Of a DNA stretch of 64,000 nucleotides, positions 9,506-17,414 are shown in pieces. The stretch spans positions 248,001-312,000 of the forward strand of contig NZ_CAKLBX010000001.1 of NCBI RefSeq assembly GCF_920987055.1. Reading direction: 5' to 3'. The translations under genes were made by a program, and so were the position numbers. The DNA comes from Novosphingobium sp. CECT 9465 (GTDB taxonomy: Bacteria > Pseudomonadota > Alphaproteobacteria > Sphingomonadales > Sphingomonadaceae). Position 1 is the stretch's first letter; each line of letters starts with the position of its first letter. Under the pieces are notes generated by a model, which ran no database searches, was not told the DNA's origin, and worked only from the letters and a program-made list of their open reading frames with translations.

Positions 9506-10506
9506 CCATCACCCCGGCCCTTGTGGAGGCCCGCCTCGATAGTCTGGCCAAGCCGCCCGGCAGTCTGGGACAGCTTGAAGCGCTGGCGGTGCAACTGGCA
9601 GTGGCTCAGGGTACATGTACCCCGCTTAGCCGTCCGCGCCGACTGGTGCTCTTCGCCGCCGATCACGGCGTGGTCGCGCAAGGCGTCACGCCGTGGCCGC
9701 AGGCGGTGACGACGGCGATGCTGGCCACGATCCTGTCTGGCCGCGCCACCAGCACGGCGCTGGCCGCTGTGCATGGCGTGGATGTGCGGGTGGTCGATGC
9801 CGGTGTGGCGCAGCCGCCTGCCGGCCCTTATCCGGCGCACTACCGTTCTGCCCCGGTTGCACCCGGCACCGCCGATCTTGCCAATGGCCCGGCGATGGAT
9901 GCCGCACACTTCGATGCCGCATGGGAGCTCGGTGCGGACGAGGCGAAGGCGGCAGTGGCTGCGGGGTTCCGTGTGCTGATCGCGGGCGAGATGGGCATCG
10001 GCAATACCACCGCGTCTGCCTGCCTCACCCATGCCCTGACCGGCGTGGATGCCGATACCGCGACGGGCAGCGGCGCGGGCGCGGACCCGGCGATGCGGGC
10101 GCACAAGCGCGCGATCGTGGAACAGGCGGTCGCCCGGATTGGCAGCGCGCGTGACAAGGCGGCGCTGGCCGCCATCGCCGGGTTCGAGATCGTGGCCATG
10201 GCGGGATTCTACGCTGCGGGCGCTGCGGCGGGCGCGGTGCTGTTGCTTGATGGTTATGTAACCACCGCCGCCGCGCTGATTGCCGAAAAACTCGCGCCCG
10301 GTACGGCCCGTTCCATGATTGCGGGCCATCGCTCGGCAGAACCGGGGCATGGCGCGGCCCTTGCCCAGCTTGGCCTCACCCCGATACTTGATTGGCAGAT
10401 GCGGCTGGGCGAAGGCACCGGCGCGCTGACCGCCCTGCCGCTGCTGGACAGTGCTGCCGCGCTGCTGTGCGATGTCGCGACGCTTGATGAAGTGCTGGGG
10501 CCATGA
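9502..10506 (+). CDS. cobT: Nicotinate-nucleotide-dimethylbenzimidazole phosphoribosyltransferase
   Basis: Makes alpha-ribazole 5'-phosphate from DMB and nicotinate mononucleotide. The 334-residue protein begins with the typical LAKPPGSLGQLE, has the FAADHGV motif, GEMGIGNTTASA near the middle, and MRLGEGTGA near the C-terminus, where the Glu is the catalytic base of the Salmonella enzyme. Start ATG 9502 overlaps bluB as ATGA. It uses the BluB product directly. Confidence 0.95.
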   Translation: MTITPALVEARLDSLAKPPGSLGQLEALAVQLAVAQGTCTPLSRPRRLVLFAADHGVVAQGVTPWPQAVTTAMLATILSGRATSTALAAVHGVDVRVVDAGVAQPPAGPYPAHYRSAPVAPGTADLANGPAMDAAHFDAAWELGADEAKAAVAAGFRVLIAGEMGIGNTTASACLTHALTGVDADTATGSGAGADPAMRAHKRAIVEQAVARIGSARDKAALAAIAGFEIVAMAGFYAAGAAAGAVLLLDGYVTTAAALIAEKLAPGTARSMIAGHRSAEPGHGAALAQLGLTPILDWQMRLGEGTGALTALPLLDSAAALLCDVATLDEVLGP

Positions 10507-11303
10507 TGCTGGCCAAAATCTGCAGCGCGGTGCTGCTGCCCCTGCTGCTGGCTATCCAGTTCCTCACGCGCCTGCCCGTCACCGCCGCGGTCCCGCCTCT
10601 CGACAAGGCACAACTGAAGGCGGGTCTGCGCCGCTCAGTCCTTTGGTTTCCGCTGGTGGGCGGGTTGATCGGCGGCATTGGCGCGCTGGTGCTGTGGGGC
10701 GCAGGGATGCTGTGGCCGCGCGTGATCGCGGTGGTGCTGATGCTGATCGTGGAGGCCCGGTTGACCGGCGCATTCCACGAAGATGCCGTGGCCGACTTTT
10801 GCGATGGCTTCGGTGGCGGGATGACGGCGGAGCGTATCCGCGAGATCATGAAGGACAGCCGCATCGGCACGTATGGCGCGCTGGGCCTGATGCTGGCGGT
10901 GGGCCTGCGCGCGGCCCTGCTGATTGCGCTTCCGGCAGCCTTGCTCCTGCCAGCGCTGGTCGCATCCGCCGCATTCGGCCGTTGGATGGCGGTCGTGGCG
11001 ATGGTCATCGTGCCGCCGCTCGATCAGACGGGCAGTCTGGCCAAGGACATTGGCCAGCGCCCCGGCCTGGCGATCCTTGGCGGCGCAACCCTGCTGGCGC
11101 TGCCGTTCGTTACACCCCTGGCCATGGTCGCGCCGGGCGGGATGCTGGCGGGAACCGGCTGCGCGCTGTTGTTCCTGCTGTGGTTCCGGCAAGCGCTGAT
11201 GCGCCATCTGGGCGGCGTGACCGGCGATTGCCTCGGCTTTGCTGTATATGCAGGGCAACTCATCGTCTTGCTCTGTGCGAGTGCGCAATGGCCAGCGCCC
11301 TGA
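10503..11303 (+). CDS. cobS: Adenosylcobinamide-GDP ribazoletransferase (cobalamin synthase)
   Basis: Membrane enzyme that joins activated cobinamide with alpha-ribazole (phosphate) in the last assembly step. The 266-residue protein has about six membrane segments, the IQFLTRLPV start, and a divalent-metal motif region EDAVADFCDGFGGG followed by EIMKDSRIGTYG, both characteristic of CobS. It overlaps cobT by ATGA and the next gene by 16 bases. Its GDP-cobinamide substrate would require a cobP/cobU kinase that is not in this window. Confidence 0.94.
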   Translation: MMLAKICSAVLLPLLLAIQFLTRLPVTAAVPPLDKAQLKAGLRRSVLWFPLVGGLIGGIGALVLWGAGMLWPRVIAVVLMLIVEARLTGAFHEDAVADFCDGFGGGMTAERIREIMKDSRIGTYGALGLMLAVGLRAALLIALPAALLLPALVASAAFGRWMAVVAMVIVPPLDQTGSLAKDIGQRPGLAILGGATLLALPFVTPLAMVAPGGMLAGTGCALLFLLWFRQALMRHLGGVTGDCLGFAVYAGQLIVLLCASAQWPAP

Positions 11304-11848
11304 TCCTCGTCCGCCACCCGCCGGTTGTGCTGGCGTGGCAGAAGCGTTGTTATGGCCAGAGCGATCCGGGGCTGTCACGTGCGGGGCAGGCGATGGTGGC
11401 ACCACTGGTCGATCAATTGGCGGCACTGGCCCCGGATGTCATCATCCACAGCGATATGCAGCGCACACGCGCGATTGCGCAGCCGCTCAGTGCGAAAGTC
11501 GGGGTCGTGCCGCTTGCCGATCCGCTCTGGCGTGAACGCGATTTCGGATCGTGGGAGGGGCAAAGCTGGAATGCCATCTACCGTGCAACCGGCAATGCGA
11601 TGGACGGGATGATCGACGCACCCGATACGTTTCGTCCCGGAAACACGGGTGAGACGACACGGCAACTGATGGATCGTGCTGGCATCGCGCTTGCATCCCT
11701 GCCGCGCCGAGGCTGCATTGTCGTGATAAGTCACGGTGGGCCTATAGCCTGCGTCCGTGCAGCCGCTACGTCCGCCGACTTCCAGAGCATTGCAGACCTT
11801 GTTCCACCGCCCGGATCGGTAACCGTGCTTCAACGCGCGATGCTCTGA
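11288..11848 (+). CDS. cobC: Histidine phosphatase, alpha-ribazole phosphatase-like
   Basis: Phosphoglycerate-mutase-type phosphatase of 186 residues, probably removing the 5'-phosphate of alpha-ribazole or of adenosylcobalamin phosphate. The catalytic His is in LILVRHPP; most relatives have RHG or RHT. The RERDFGSWEGQSW segment and the second His in VISHGGP are present. Start ATG 11288 lies inside the cobS end; a longer in-frame extension is antisense noise over cobT/cobS. Last gene of the B12 operon, converging on bufC with only 32 bases between stops. Confidence 0.8.
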   Translation: MASALILVRHPPVVLAWQKRCYGQSDPGLSRAGQAMVAPLVDQLAALAPDVIIHSDMQRTRAIAQPLSAKVGVVPLADPLWRERDFGSWEGQSWNAIYRATGNAMDGMIDAPDTFRPGNTGETTRQLMDRAGIALASLPRRGCIVVISHGGPIACVRAAATSADFQSIADLVPPPGSVTVLQRAML

Positions 11849-11880
11849 GCCAATCCCGAAAGCGCCACGACAATGGCCTT

Positions 11881-12681
11881 TCAGTCCGGGGCGGATTCAA
11901 TCGCACGATGTTGCGTCGTGACCGCTTGGACAAGGCCAAGGGAAAGCCAGTTGCCCAGCATCATACCCGCCTGCTGCACCCCCTCTTCCGGGGATGACTG
12001 CGTTGCCAGCCAGTTGCACATTTCGTCAAAGCTGGCCCCATCCCTAAGTACGGTGAGGCATTGCAGTTCATCGCCAGACGTCAACCTGAATACGGGCGTA
12101 AAGCCTTCGCGCCACACAAGGCAGCCCTGCGGCTTTGGAAGGGTGGGCGACGAAGCAGGCGGTGCGCTTTCGGCCAGAGCTGTCCACAAGGCACCGCAAT
12201 CATGGCCAACTTTGCGGCAGTGGAGTGATGGCACCAGTTCAACCTGCATTCCCGCCCAGTCCTCTTCGCTGAATTCACGCGTCGCGGCTGCAAATCCGGC
12301 GGCATCGATCGGATCGGTATCGGGTGCGGTGAAGGCGAGGTGCATCGACCATTCCAGCCAAGCCAGTTCCGGCACTTCGGGGTCGCCCGCGAACAGGTTC
12401 ACCAGCGTTTCGGCAAAGTTCGCGCCCGCAAGATCAAGCGTCCAGCCTGCCGGTGGATGCTGAATCAGATGATGGGCAGCGGCTTGCTCAAAGGCATCGC
12501 CGCCCACCCACAGCGCCGTCTTCGGAAAGGTATCGCGCAGGGCATCGATCAGCCGTGCGCGATAGGCGCCGCGGTAGATCGCAAGCCCGGCGTCCATGCG
12601 CGCGTTCCAGCCCGAAGGCAGGGGGTGCGTCTCGTCGAACACCTGTGCCATGAATTCCTGCTGGAGCGCGGCAAGGCTCAT
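11881..12681 (-). CDS. bufC: Bufferin maturation partner BufC (DUF2063)
   Basis: A 266-residue protein with the HvfC/BufC N-terminal domain (DUF2063): LQQEFMAQVF, then GLAIYRGAYRARLIDALRDTFPKT, and a C-terminal half with a winged-helix-like part. In related systems the partner binds the precursor leader and assists the MNIO enzyme that modifies cysteines. The start at 12681 overlaps the bufB stop by ATGA; the longer frame to 12840 lies inside bufB. Role follows from the family and from the BufB and precursor genes upstream. Confidence 0.85.
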   Translation of the reverse strand: MSLAALQQEFMAQVFDETHPLPSGWNARMDAGLAIYRGAYRARLIDALRDTFPKTALWVGGDAFEQAAAHHLIQHPPAGWTLDLAGANFAETLVNLFAGDPEVPELAWLEWSMHLAFTAPDTDPIDAAGFAAATREFSEEDWAGMQVELVPSLHCRKVGHDCGALWTALAESAPPASSPTLPKPQGCLVWREGFTPVFRLTSGDELQCLTVLRDGASFDEMCNWLATQSSPEEGVQQAGMMLGNWLSLGLVQAVTTQHRAIESAPD

Positions 12682-13511
12682 GCGGCCCACCGTTGCGCCC
12701 CGGCGGCAATTTTGCGCGCCGTTTCCAGTTCGGCCAGCAGTTCCGGCAAGGGGGGAATGGCATCGTCCCGCTCGATCATCGTAGCCACCGGACCGGCCAT
12801 GGATATTGCCTGCGCAAACAGCGACCAGACATCGTCGCAAACGGGGCGGTCATGCGTATCGATCAGGATTTCGCCAGGGGTGTGCCCGGCCAGATGGATC
12901 TGGCGAACCGCGTCCATCGGGATTCCGCCGAGGAAGTCCTGCGCCGCGTAACCGTGGTTATGCGCGCTGACGAACACGTTGTTGATGTCGAGCAGCAAAT
13001 GGCAGCCGGTGCGGCGGGATACCGTCGACAGAAATTCCCATTCTGCCATGTCATCATCAGGGAAACTGCAATAGCTGGACGGGTTTTCAAGCAAAAGCGG
13101 CCGCCCCAGCACATCCTGCGCCAGCGTCAGGTTCGCGCACACGATGTCGAGCGCTTCGACGGTGTAGGGCAGCGGCAGCAGATCATGGCTGTTGTGCGCG
13201 CTGGTCCGGGTCCAGCACAGATGATCCGAAATCCACAGCGGCTCGATCCGGTCTGCCAGCAGTTTCAGCTTGCGCAGGTATTCCCGGTCCAGCCCCTGCG
13301 CCGATCCCACCGACAGCGATACACCGTGCATGGCGACCGGATAGTTCCTGCGCACGGCATCGAGCACCGCCAGCGGGCGCCCGCCATCGACCATGTAATT
13401 CTCCGAGATGATCTCGACGAAATCGACCTGCGCGGTCCCTGCGGTGAAATCCGCGTAGTGTTCGCGGCGAAGGCCGAGACCAAAACCGTGGAACGCAGGA
13501 ATGCCGTTCAT
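12678..13511 (-). CDS. bufB: MNIO-family bufferin-modifying enzyme BufB (DUF692)
   Basis: Multinuclear non-heme iron oxidative enzyme (DUF692, TIM-barrel) of 277 residues. It has the family pattern: GLGLRREHY start, DFVEIISENYM, HGVSLSVG, ISDHLCW, LLLENPSSY, LLLDINNVFVSAHNHG and IHLAGH, whose His/Asp/Glu residues bind the iron cluster. I chose ATG 13511, which has GGAG six to seven bases upstream, over 13523. In the bufferin family the enzyme converts precursor cysteines into copper-binding thiooxazole groups. It serves the CKG-repeat precursor immediately upstream and possibly the DUF2282 precursor on the other strand. Confidence 0.9.
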   Translation of the reverse strand: MNGIPAFHGFGLGLRREHYADFTAGTAQVDFVEIISENYMVDGGRPLAVLDAVRRNYPVAMHGVSLSVGSAQGLDREYLRKLKLLADRIEPLWISDHLCWTRTSAHNSHDLLPLPYTVEALDIVCANLTLAQDVLGRPLLLENPSSYCSFPDDDMAEWEFLSTVSRRTGCHLLLDINNVFVSAHNHGYAAQDFLGGIPMDAVRQIHLAGHTPGEILIDTHDRPVCDDVWSLFAQAISMAGPVATMIERDDAIPPLPELLAELETARKIAAGAQRWAA

Positions 13512-13563
13512 GCAAAGCTCCATGGAAGCGGGCCGGCCCCTGCAGAGCCGACCCGAATTGAAA

Positions 13564-13851
13564 TCAGCCGATGTCGCCGATGGTGCCGCCGCGCGTCAGG
13601 CATTGCCCCGCTGCCATGGCCTTGAAACCGTGGCCTTTGCAGCTGTTCATGCCCTTGCATTCGTGCATGGTGGTCTTGCAATCGGAGTTGCCCTTGCAAC
13701 TGTGGATGCCATAGCAGTGAACGGTATCGTCCTTGCCAAGGGCGGTGCCGCTGCTGCCTGCGGGCGCATTGGCGGCAAACGCGGTTGCAGCGGAAAGGGC
13801 GAGCGCGGCGGCTGCGGAGGCGATTCCGGCGGTCTTGCGAAGCGTCGTCAT
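13564..13851 (-). CDS. Bufferin precursor with CKG repeats (BufA2-like)
   Basis: A 95-residue precursor with an N-terminal Sec-type signal ending near AFA. The mature part has six cysteines in the order CYG, SCKG, DCKT, ECKG, SCKG, QCLT, a small-protein pattern that fits bufferins of the BufA2 kind. The start ATG 13851 follows AAAGGA. It is likely exported and, after modification of cysteines by BufB/BufC, would sequester copper in the periplasm. A promoter of the form GTAAC-N17-CGAA lies just upstream (13902-13927). The class assignment is by remembered family patterns and is less certain than the bufferin call. Confidence 0.82.
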   Translation of the reverse strand: MTTLRKTAGIASAAAALALSAATAFAANAPAGSSGTALGKDDTVHCYGIHSCKGNSDCKTTMHECKGMNSCKGHGFKAMAAGQCLTRGGTIGDIG

Positions 13852-13901
13852 GGAAGTGTGTCCTTTCAAGCGAATGATCTTGCCGTGTGGGCAATCGGCA
13901 A

Positions 13902-13927
13902 TTCGTCGAGGCAGCAAGGAAAGTTAC
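13902..13927 (-). promoter_or_regulatory. Predicted ECF SigF-type promoter for bufA2-bufB-bufC
   Basis: Read on the minus strand this is GTAAC, 17 bases, CGAA, with the -35-like box at 13923-13927 and the -10-like box at 13902-13905. It matches the divergent promoter at 13972-13997 in both boxes and in spacing; the bases just after GTAAC are also TTTC in both. It resembles the Caulobacter SigF consensus as I recall it, and a sigF-like gene is next door. Confidence 0.72.
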
Positions 13928-13971
13928 ATCACCCCGAAATTTTTTGCCTTTCACGGAATTTTTCCGCCGCT

Positions 13972-13997
13972 GTAACTTTCACGGCCTTTCCCCCGAA
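13972..13997 (+). promoter_or_regulatory. Predicted ECF SigF-type promoter for bufA1-doxX-sigF-nrsF
   Basis: GTAAC at 13972-13976, 17 bases, then CGAA at 13994-13997. This is the mirror copy of the minus-strand promoter 45 bases away. Transcription would begin near 14003 and read the DUF2282 precursor, DoxX, the sigma factor itself and its anti-sigma, giving autoregulation. Confidence 0.72.
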
Positions 13998-14051
13998 CCC
14001 GGCAGGTAGCAGCACATGATGTGTCGCAATCCGCAAGAAAGGAAATCGACA

Positions 14052-14336
14052 ATGACTGAGACAGCAGCCATCCGCGTTGCCGCCATCGCCATGTCGGCCG
14101 GTCTGGCCGTCAGCCTGTTGGCGGTCCCCGCCCATGCAGCCAAGGAGCCTATGGAAAAATGTTATGGCGTAGCCAAGGCAGGCAAGAACGATTGCGCCGC
14201 CGGGCCGGGCACCAGTTGTGCCGGCACGTCGACCCGCGACTATCAGGGGGATGCGTGGAAGCTGGTGCCCAAGGGCACCTGCATAAAAACGCAAACGCCA
14301 CGCGGCCCCGGCGCACTGGCCCCGGTGAACCGCTGA
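14052..14336 (+). CDS. Bufferin precursor, DUF2282 family (BufA1-like)
   Basis: A 94-residue exported precursor: signal peptide ending near AHA, then the DUF2282 pattern [34 protein letters not shown]. The mature part has four cysteines. ATG 14052 follows AAAGGA; an upstream ATG at 14016 lies within the promoter leader. DUF2282 proteins are usually followed by bufB-bufC-doxX, but here only doxX follows and bufB-bufC sit on the opposite strand. It probably relies on that single BufB/BufC pair to be modified for copper binding. Confidence 0.85.
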   Translation: MTETAAIRVAAIAMSAGLAVSLLAVPAHAAKEPMEKCYGVAKAGKNDCAAGPGTSCAGTSTRDYQGDAWKLVPKGTCIKTQTPRGPGALAPVNR

Positions 14337-14355
14337 TCGGACGGAAGGCACCATC

Positions 14356-14814
14356 ATGCGCGGTTTCGTTGCCATTCATGACCGGATGATCGCCCGGCTT
14401 TCCGGGCGTGTGCCCGAAGCGTTCGTCCTGCTGTTCGTGCGGATCAGCCTTGCGGGGATATTCTGGCGTTCTGGCCGCAGCAAGGTTGTCGAAGGAAGCT
14501 GGCTCGAAATCAGCGATGCGACCCACTTCCTCTTCGCCGAGGAATATACCGGTGTGCCATTGCCGCCCGATCTGGCGGCACCGCTGGCGACCTGGTCCGA
14601 ACACCTGTTTCCGGTTTTGCTGGTGCTGGGGCTTGCCACGCGAGCCTCAGCGCTGGCGCTGCTGGGGATGACCATGGTGATCCAGTTATTTGTCTTTCCA
14701 GAAGCATGGTGGAGCGTTCACAGCATCTGGACGGCGCTGTGCCTTGTCCTGATCGTGCGCGGTGGCGGCCTCTTCTCGCTCGACACCGCAAGTGGCAGGA
14801 TGCTGGCCAGATGA
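14356..14814 (+). CDS. DoxX family membrane protein (BufD-like)
   Basis: A 152-residue inner-membrane protein with about four hydrophobic segments and the DoxX pattern LLFVRISLAGIFWRSG and LPPDLAAPLATWSEHLFPVLLVLGLATR. DoxX proteins commonly accompany DUF2282 bufferin genes. Ribosome site GGAAGG precedes ATG 14356, and the stop overlaps the sigma factor start as ATGA. Its precise role in bufferin systems is not established. Confidence 0.82.
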   Translation: MRGFVAIHDRMIARLSGRVPEAFVLLFVRISLAGIFWRSGRSKVVEGSWLEISDATHFLFAEEYTGVPLPPDLAAPLATWSEHLFPVLLVLGLATRASALALLGMTMVIQLFVFPEAWWSVHSIWTALCLVLIVRGGGLFSLDTASGRMLAR

Positions 14815-15341
14815 TCGCGGACGAGCAGACCCTGGCCCGGTTGATGGCGGCGGCGCAAGGCGGCGACCGGCAGGCTTACGGTGTGCTGCTGGTCGAGGCG
14901 CGGCGCTGGCTACGCCGCTATCTTTCGCGCAAGGTCCCGCCGGGGCAGGTCGACGATCTGGTGCAGGATGTGCTGGTCGCGCTTCACAGCAAACGCGGCA
15001 CTTATGATCCGGCGCGTCCGTTCCTGCCATGGCTTGCCGCGATTGCGCGCTATCGCTGGGTTGACTACTTGCGCCGCGCGTACAAGCGCGAGGATGTGGC
15101 GCTGGGGGATGATGACTTTCCGCAGGAAAGCCATGGTGACGCCGTTCTTGCCCGCATCAGCCTCGACCGGCTGTTCTGCCAGCTTTCAAATGCGCAGGCC
15201 CAGGCCATAGAACTGGTGAAAATCGAAGGCCATACCATCAGCGAAGCCGCCACGCGTTGCGGGCAGAGCGAACCTTCGATCAAGACAAACATTCATCGCG
15301 GCCTCAGGAAACTGGCCGCGCTGATCGAGAAAGCCGACTGA
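14811..15341 (+). CDS. ECF RNA polymerase sigma factor, SigF-like
   Basis: A 176-residue sigma-70 family protein. Region 2 covers about residues 15-85 (VDDLVQDVLVALHSKRGTYDP, FLPWLAAIARYRWVDYLRR), and region 4 with the helix-turn-helix lies in the last 55 residues (AIELVKIEGHTISEAATRCGQSEPSIKTNIHRGL). ATG 14811 overlaps doxX, and the next gene is a NrsF-like anti-sigma one base after its stop. The two GTAAC-N17-CGAA promoters upstream are its likely targets. Confidence 0.88.
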   Translation: MIADEQTLARLMAAAQGGDRQAYGVLLVEARRWLRRYLSRKVPPGQVDDLVQDVLVALHSKRGTYDPARPFLPWLAAIARYRWVDYLRRAYKREDVALGDDDFPQESHGDAVLARISLDRLFCQLSNAQAQAIELVKIEGHTISEAATRCGQSEPSIKTNIHRGLRKLAALIEKAD

Positions 15342-15342
15342 T

Positions 15343-15999
15343 ATGGACACTGGCATGAACAAGGACAGCAGCAGCCTGATCGACTCGCTGGTCGATGATC
15401 TCGCCCCGGTAAGATCGCTGCGCCAGTCCGATGGCGGCATTCTCGTATGTATCGCAGCGGTGCTGACCGGGACCATCGTCGTCGCCCTTAACGGATTGAA
15501 CGACGATATTCTGGAAGGCAGGATTTCCGCGCCGTTCCTTCTGGCCAACGGGCTGTTGCTGGTGCTTGGGCTTGCCGCCAGCGTCAGTACGGTCACGATG
15601 GCCTTGCCGCGCGTTGGTGCCCGTCATGAAGGACCGCGCTGGGCCATGATCGCGACAGCTGTTTTCCCCGCATCGGCCATCGCCATGCTGGTGCTGCATT
15701 TCACAAGCTGGCCAAAGCTGCCCGATCTTGTCCACGGTTGGCGCTGCTTTGCCGAAGCGACGATGGCATCGCTGCTGATTGCGGGTGCACTGATTTTCTG
15801 GTTGCGGCGCGGCGCTCCGGTTTCTCTGCCAACAGCCGGCCTGCATCTCGGCGTTGCTGCAACCGCGCTTGGCACCTTCGCGTTCGGGTTGACGTGCCCG
15901 CAGGATACCATTTCCCACCTTGGCGTCTGGCATGCGGCGCCGGTCGTGCTGGGTGGCGTCGTAGGGCGCACAATCGGACCGCGTTTGCTGCGCTGGTGA
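15343..15999 (+). CDS. NrsF-like anti-sigma factor (DUF1109)
   Basis: A 218-residue inner-membrane protein with six hydrophobic segments, matching the DUF1109/NrsF family that holds SigF-type ECF sigma factors at the membrane. The short cytoplasmic N-terminus (SSLIDSLVDDLAPV) is the expected sigma-binding part. In Caulobacter the homologous pair responds to metal stress (copper, chromium, cadmium). A second in-frame ATG at 15355 could be the true start. It closes the bufferin operon. Confidence 0.85.
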   Translation: MDTGMNKDSSSLIDSLVDDLAPVRSLRQSDGGILVCIAAVLTGTIVVALNGLNDDILEGRISAPFLLANGLLLVLGLAASVSTVTMALPRVGARHEGPRWAMIATAVFPASAIAMLVLHFTSWPKLPDLVHGWRCFAEATMASLLIAGALIFWLRRGAPVSLPTAGLHLGVAATALGTFAFGLTCPQDTISHLGVWHAAPVVLGGVVGRTIGPRLLRW

Positions 16000-16302
16000 C
16001 GTGCGGTGGCATCGAGCAGATGAGAATGCCCAAAATAGCGCCTGCAATTCGACCCCAAGTTTACTTTACAGGGCGAGAGTCTCAGCCGTCACGCCATTCA
16101 GGAAAGGTTCCGCGATAGGCCTGCATGCCTTTTGAAATGGACGGTTTCAAAGGCGCCACCGCCGCGATGGCTGACAAAAGGTCGGGCAAAGGCAATCCAG
16201 TGCGGTTGCAATCGGGTCATGAGGCATTGCGAATTCAGCATGCCGAGTGGCAATTCCGGTGAGCTGCCATCACAATGCGCTGTAATCTGGAGCATTGATG
16301 CC
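16000..16302. other. Intergenic region, no gene seen
   Basis: About 300 bases between nrsF and the catabolic genes. An open frame extends through part of it in the isochorismatase frame, but its codons look unlike the rest of that protein. No terminator hairpin or clear promoter boxes were recognised. Confidence 0.5.
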
Positions 16303-16953
16303 GTGACCGATGAACTTTCGCAGAATTATGCTTCGGCTTTTGGCGGGACGCTTCAGCCCGGCCGGAAATGTGCACTGGTGATCGTGGACGTTGTTGCGGC
16401 CTACCTGCTGCCGGACTCGGTGCTCTACGCGCCGACGGCGCCAGCGGCCCTGGCCGTAAATCTGCGGCTTGCGGCGCAGGCCCGCGCCCATGGACTGCCG
16501 GTCGTGCTGACCAATGTAGAATACGGCGCGGATGGCGCTTCAGGTGGCCAGTTCTTCAAAAAGGTCCCGTCGCTCAAGGCGTTCATAAAGGGATCGCCGC
16601 TGGGCGGCTTTCCCGATGGGCTGCAGGACGCGGACGATATTGTGGTGACCAAGCAATATGCCTCGGCATTCTTCGGCACATCGCTGGCATCGACCTTGCG
16701 CACGCTGGATGTGGATACCGTGCTGGTAACCGGGTTTTCGACATCGGGCTGTGTGCGCGCAACCGCGCTGGATGCGCTGCAATCCGGGTTCGTGCCAATC
16801 GTGGTGGAGCCGGCCTGCGCCGATCGGCATCCCGAACCGCATCGCGCCAACCTGTTCGATCTTCAGGCCAAATATGCCGAAGTGGTGGACGAGGCTTATG
16901 CGCTGAACCTGCTGGGCAGGGCATCACCAGCTATTGCCGGAACTGTCCCATGA
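16303..16953 (+). CDS. Isochorismatase-family amidohydrolase (maleamate/N-carbamoylsarcosine amidase-like)
   Basis: Cysteine hydrolase of about 216 residues. The Asp-Lys-Cys triad is visible: Asp29 in LVIVDV, Lys in VVTKQYASAFFGT and Cys in TSGCVRAT. The best match from memory is the group that includes NicF (maleamate to maleate) and N-carbamoylsarcosine amidase. GTG 16303 follows GGAG at ten bases, and upstream ATGs would add an odd N-terminus. It overlaps the iron-sulfur subunit gene by ATGA, so it is cotranscribed with a molybdenum hydroxylase, as expected for heterocycle breakdown. Confidence 0.78.
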   Translation: MTDELSQNYASAFGGTLQPGRKCALVIVDVVAAYLLPDSVLYAPTAPAALAVNLRLAAQARAHGLPVVLTNVEYGADGASGGQFFKKVPSLKAFIKGSPLGGFPDGLQDADDIVVTKQYASAFFGTSLASTLRTLDVDTVLVTGFSTSGCVRATALDALQSGFVPIVVEPACADRHPEPHRANLFDLQAKYAEVVDEAYALNLLGRASPAIAGTVP

Positions 16954-17414
16954 AACTGAACATAAACGGCACGTCTCATACAGTCGACGTCGATCCCGAA
17001 ATGCCGCTGCTGTGGGTCTTGCGCGATGTGCTGGGGATGACGGGCACCAAGTTCGGGTGCGGTGTGGCCCAGTGCGGCGCGTGCACCGTGCTGGTCGATG
17101 GAACGCCCGTCCGTTCGTGCAGCCTGCCGGCCGGATCGCTTTCGGGCGAACAGGTGCGGACGATCGAAGCGGCTACGGACAAGGGGCAGCGCGTTGCTGC
17201 GGCGGTTCTGGCGGCCTGGGATGAAGCGCAAGTGGCGCAGTGCGGCTATTGCCAGCCGGGCCAGATCATGGCGGCAACCGCCCTGCTGGAAGGCAATGCC
17301 AGCCCCGGCGATGCGGATATCGACAACGCCATGGCCGGCAATGCCTGCCGCTGCGCCACATATGTGCGGATCCGCGCCGCGATCCATGACGCTGCAAGGA
17401 GGCTTGGCGCATGA
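16950..17414 (+). CDS. Molybdenum hydroxylase [2Fe-2S] subunit (IorA/NicA-like)
   Basis: Small subunit of a xanthine-oxidase-family hydroxylase, 154 residues. The N-terminal plant-type ferredoxin cluster is GCGVAQCGACTVLVDG with a further Cys in SCSLP, and the C-terminal cluster motifs are CGYCQPGQ and NACRCATY. It lacks an FAD domain, as in isoquinoline 1-oxidoreductase and nicotinate hydroxylase, so electrons should pass to a cytochrome c. It overlaps both neighbours by ATGA. Confidence 0.93.
   Translation: MKLNINGTSHTVDVDPEMPLLWVLRDVLGMTGTKFGCGVAQCGACTVLVDGTPVRSCSLPAGSLSGEQVRTIEAATDKGQRVAAAVLAAWDEAQVAQCGYCQPGQIMAATALLEGNASPGDADIDNAMAGNACRCATYVRIRAAIHDAARRLGA

Noticed and set aside
13921..13980. 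T-rich stretch as an intrinsic terminator
   Set aside because: It lies between two divergent promoters and lacks a GC-rich stem before the T run.
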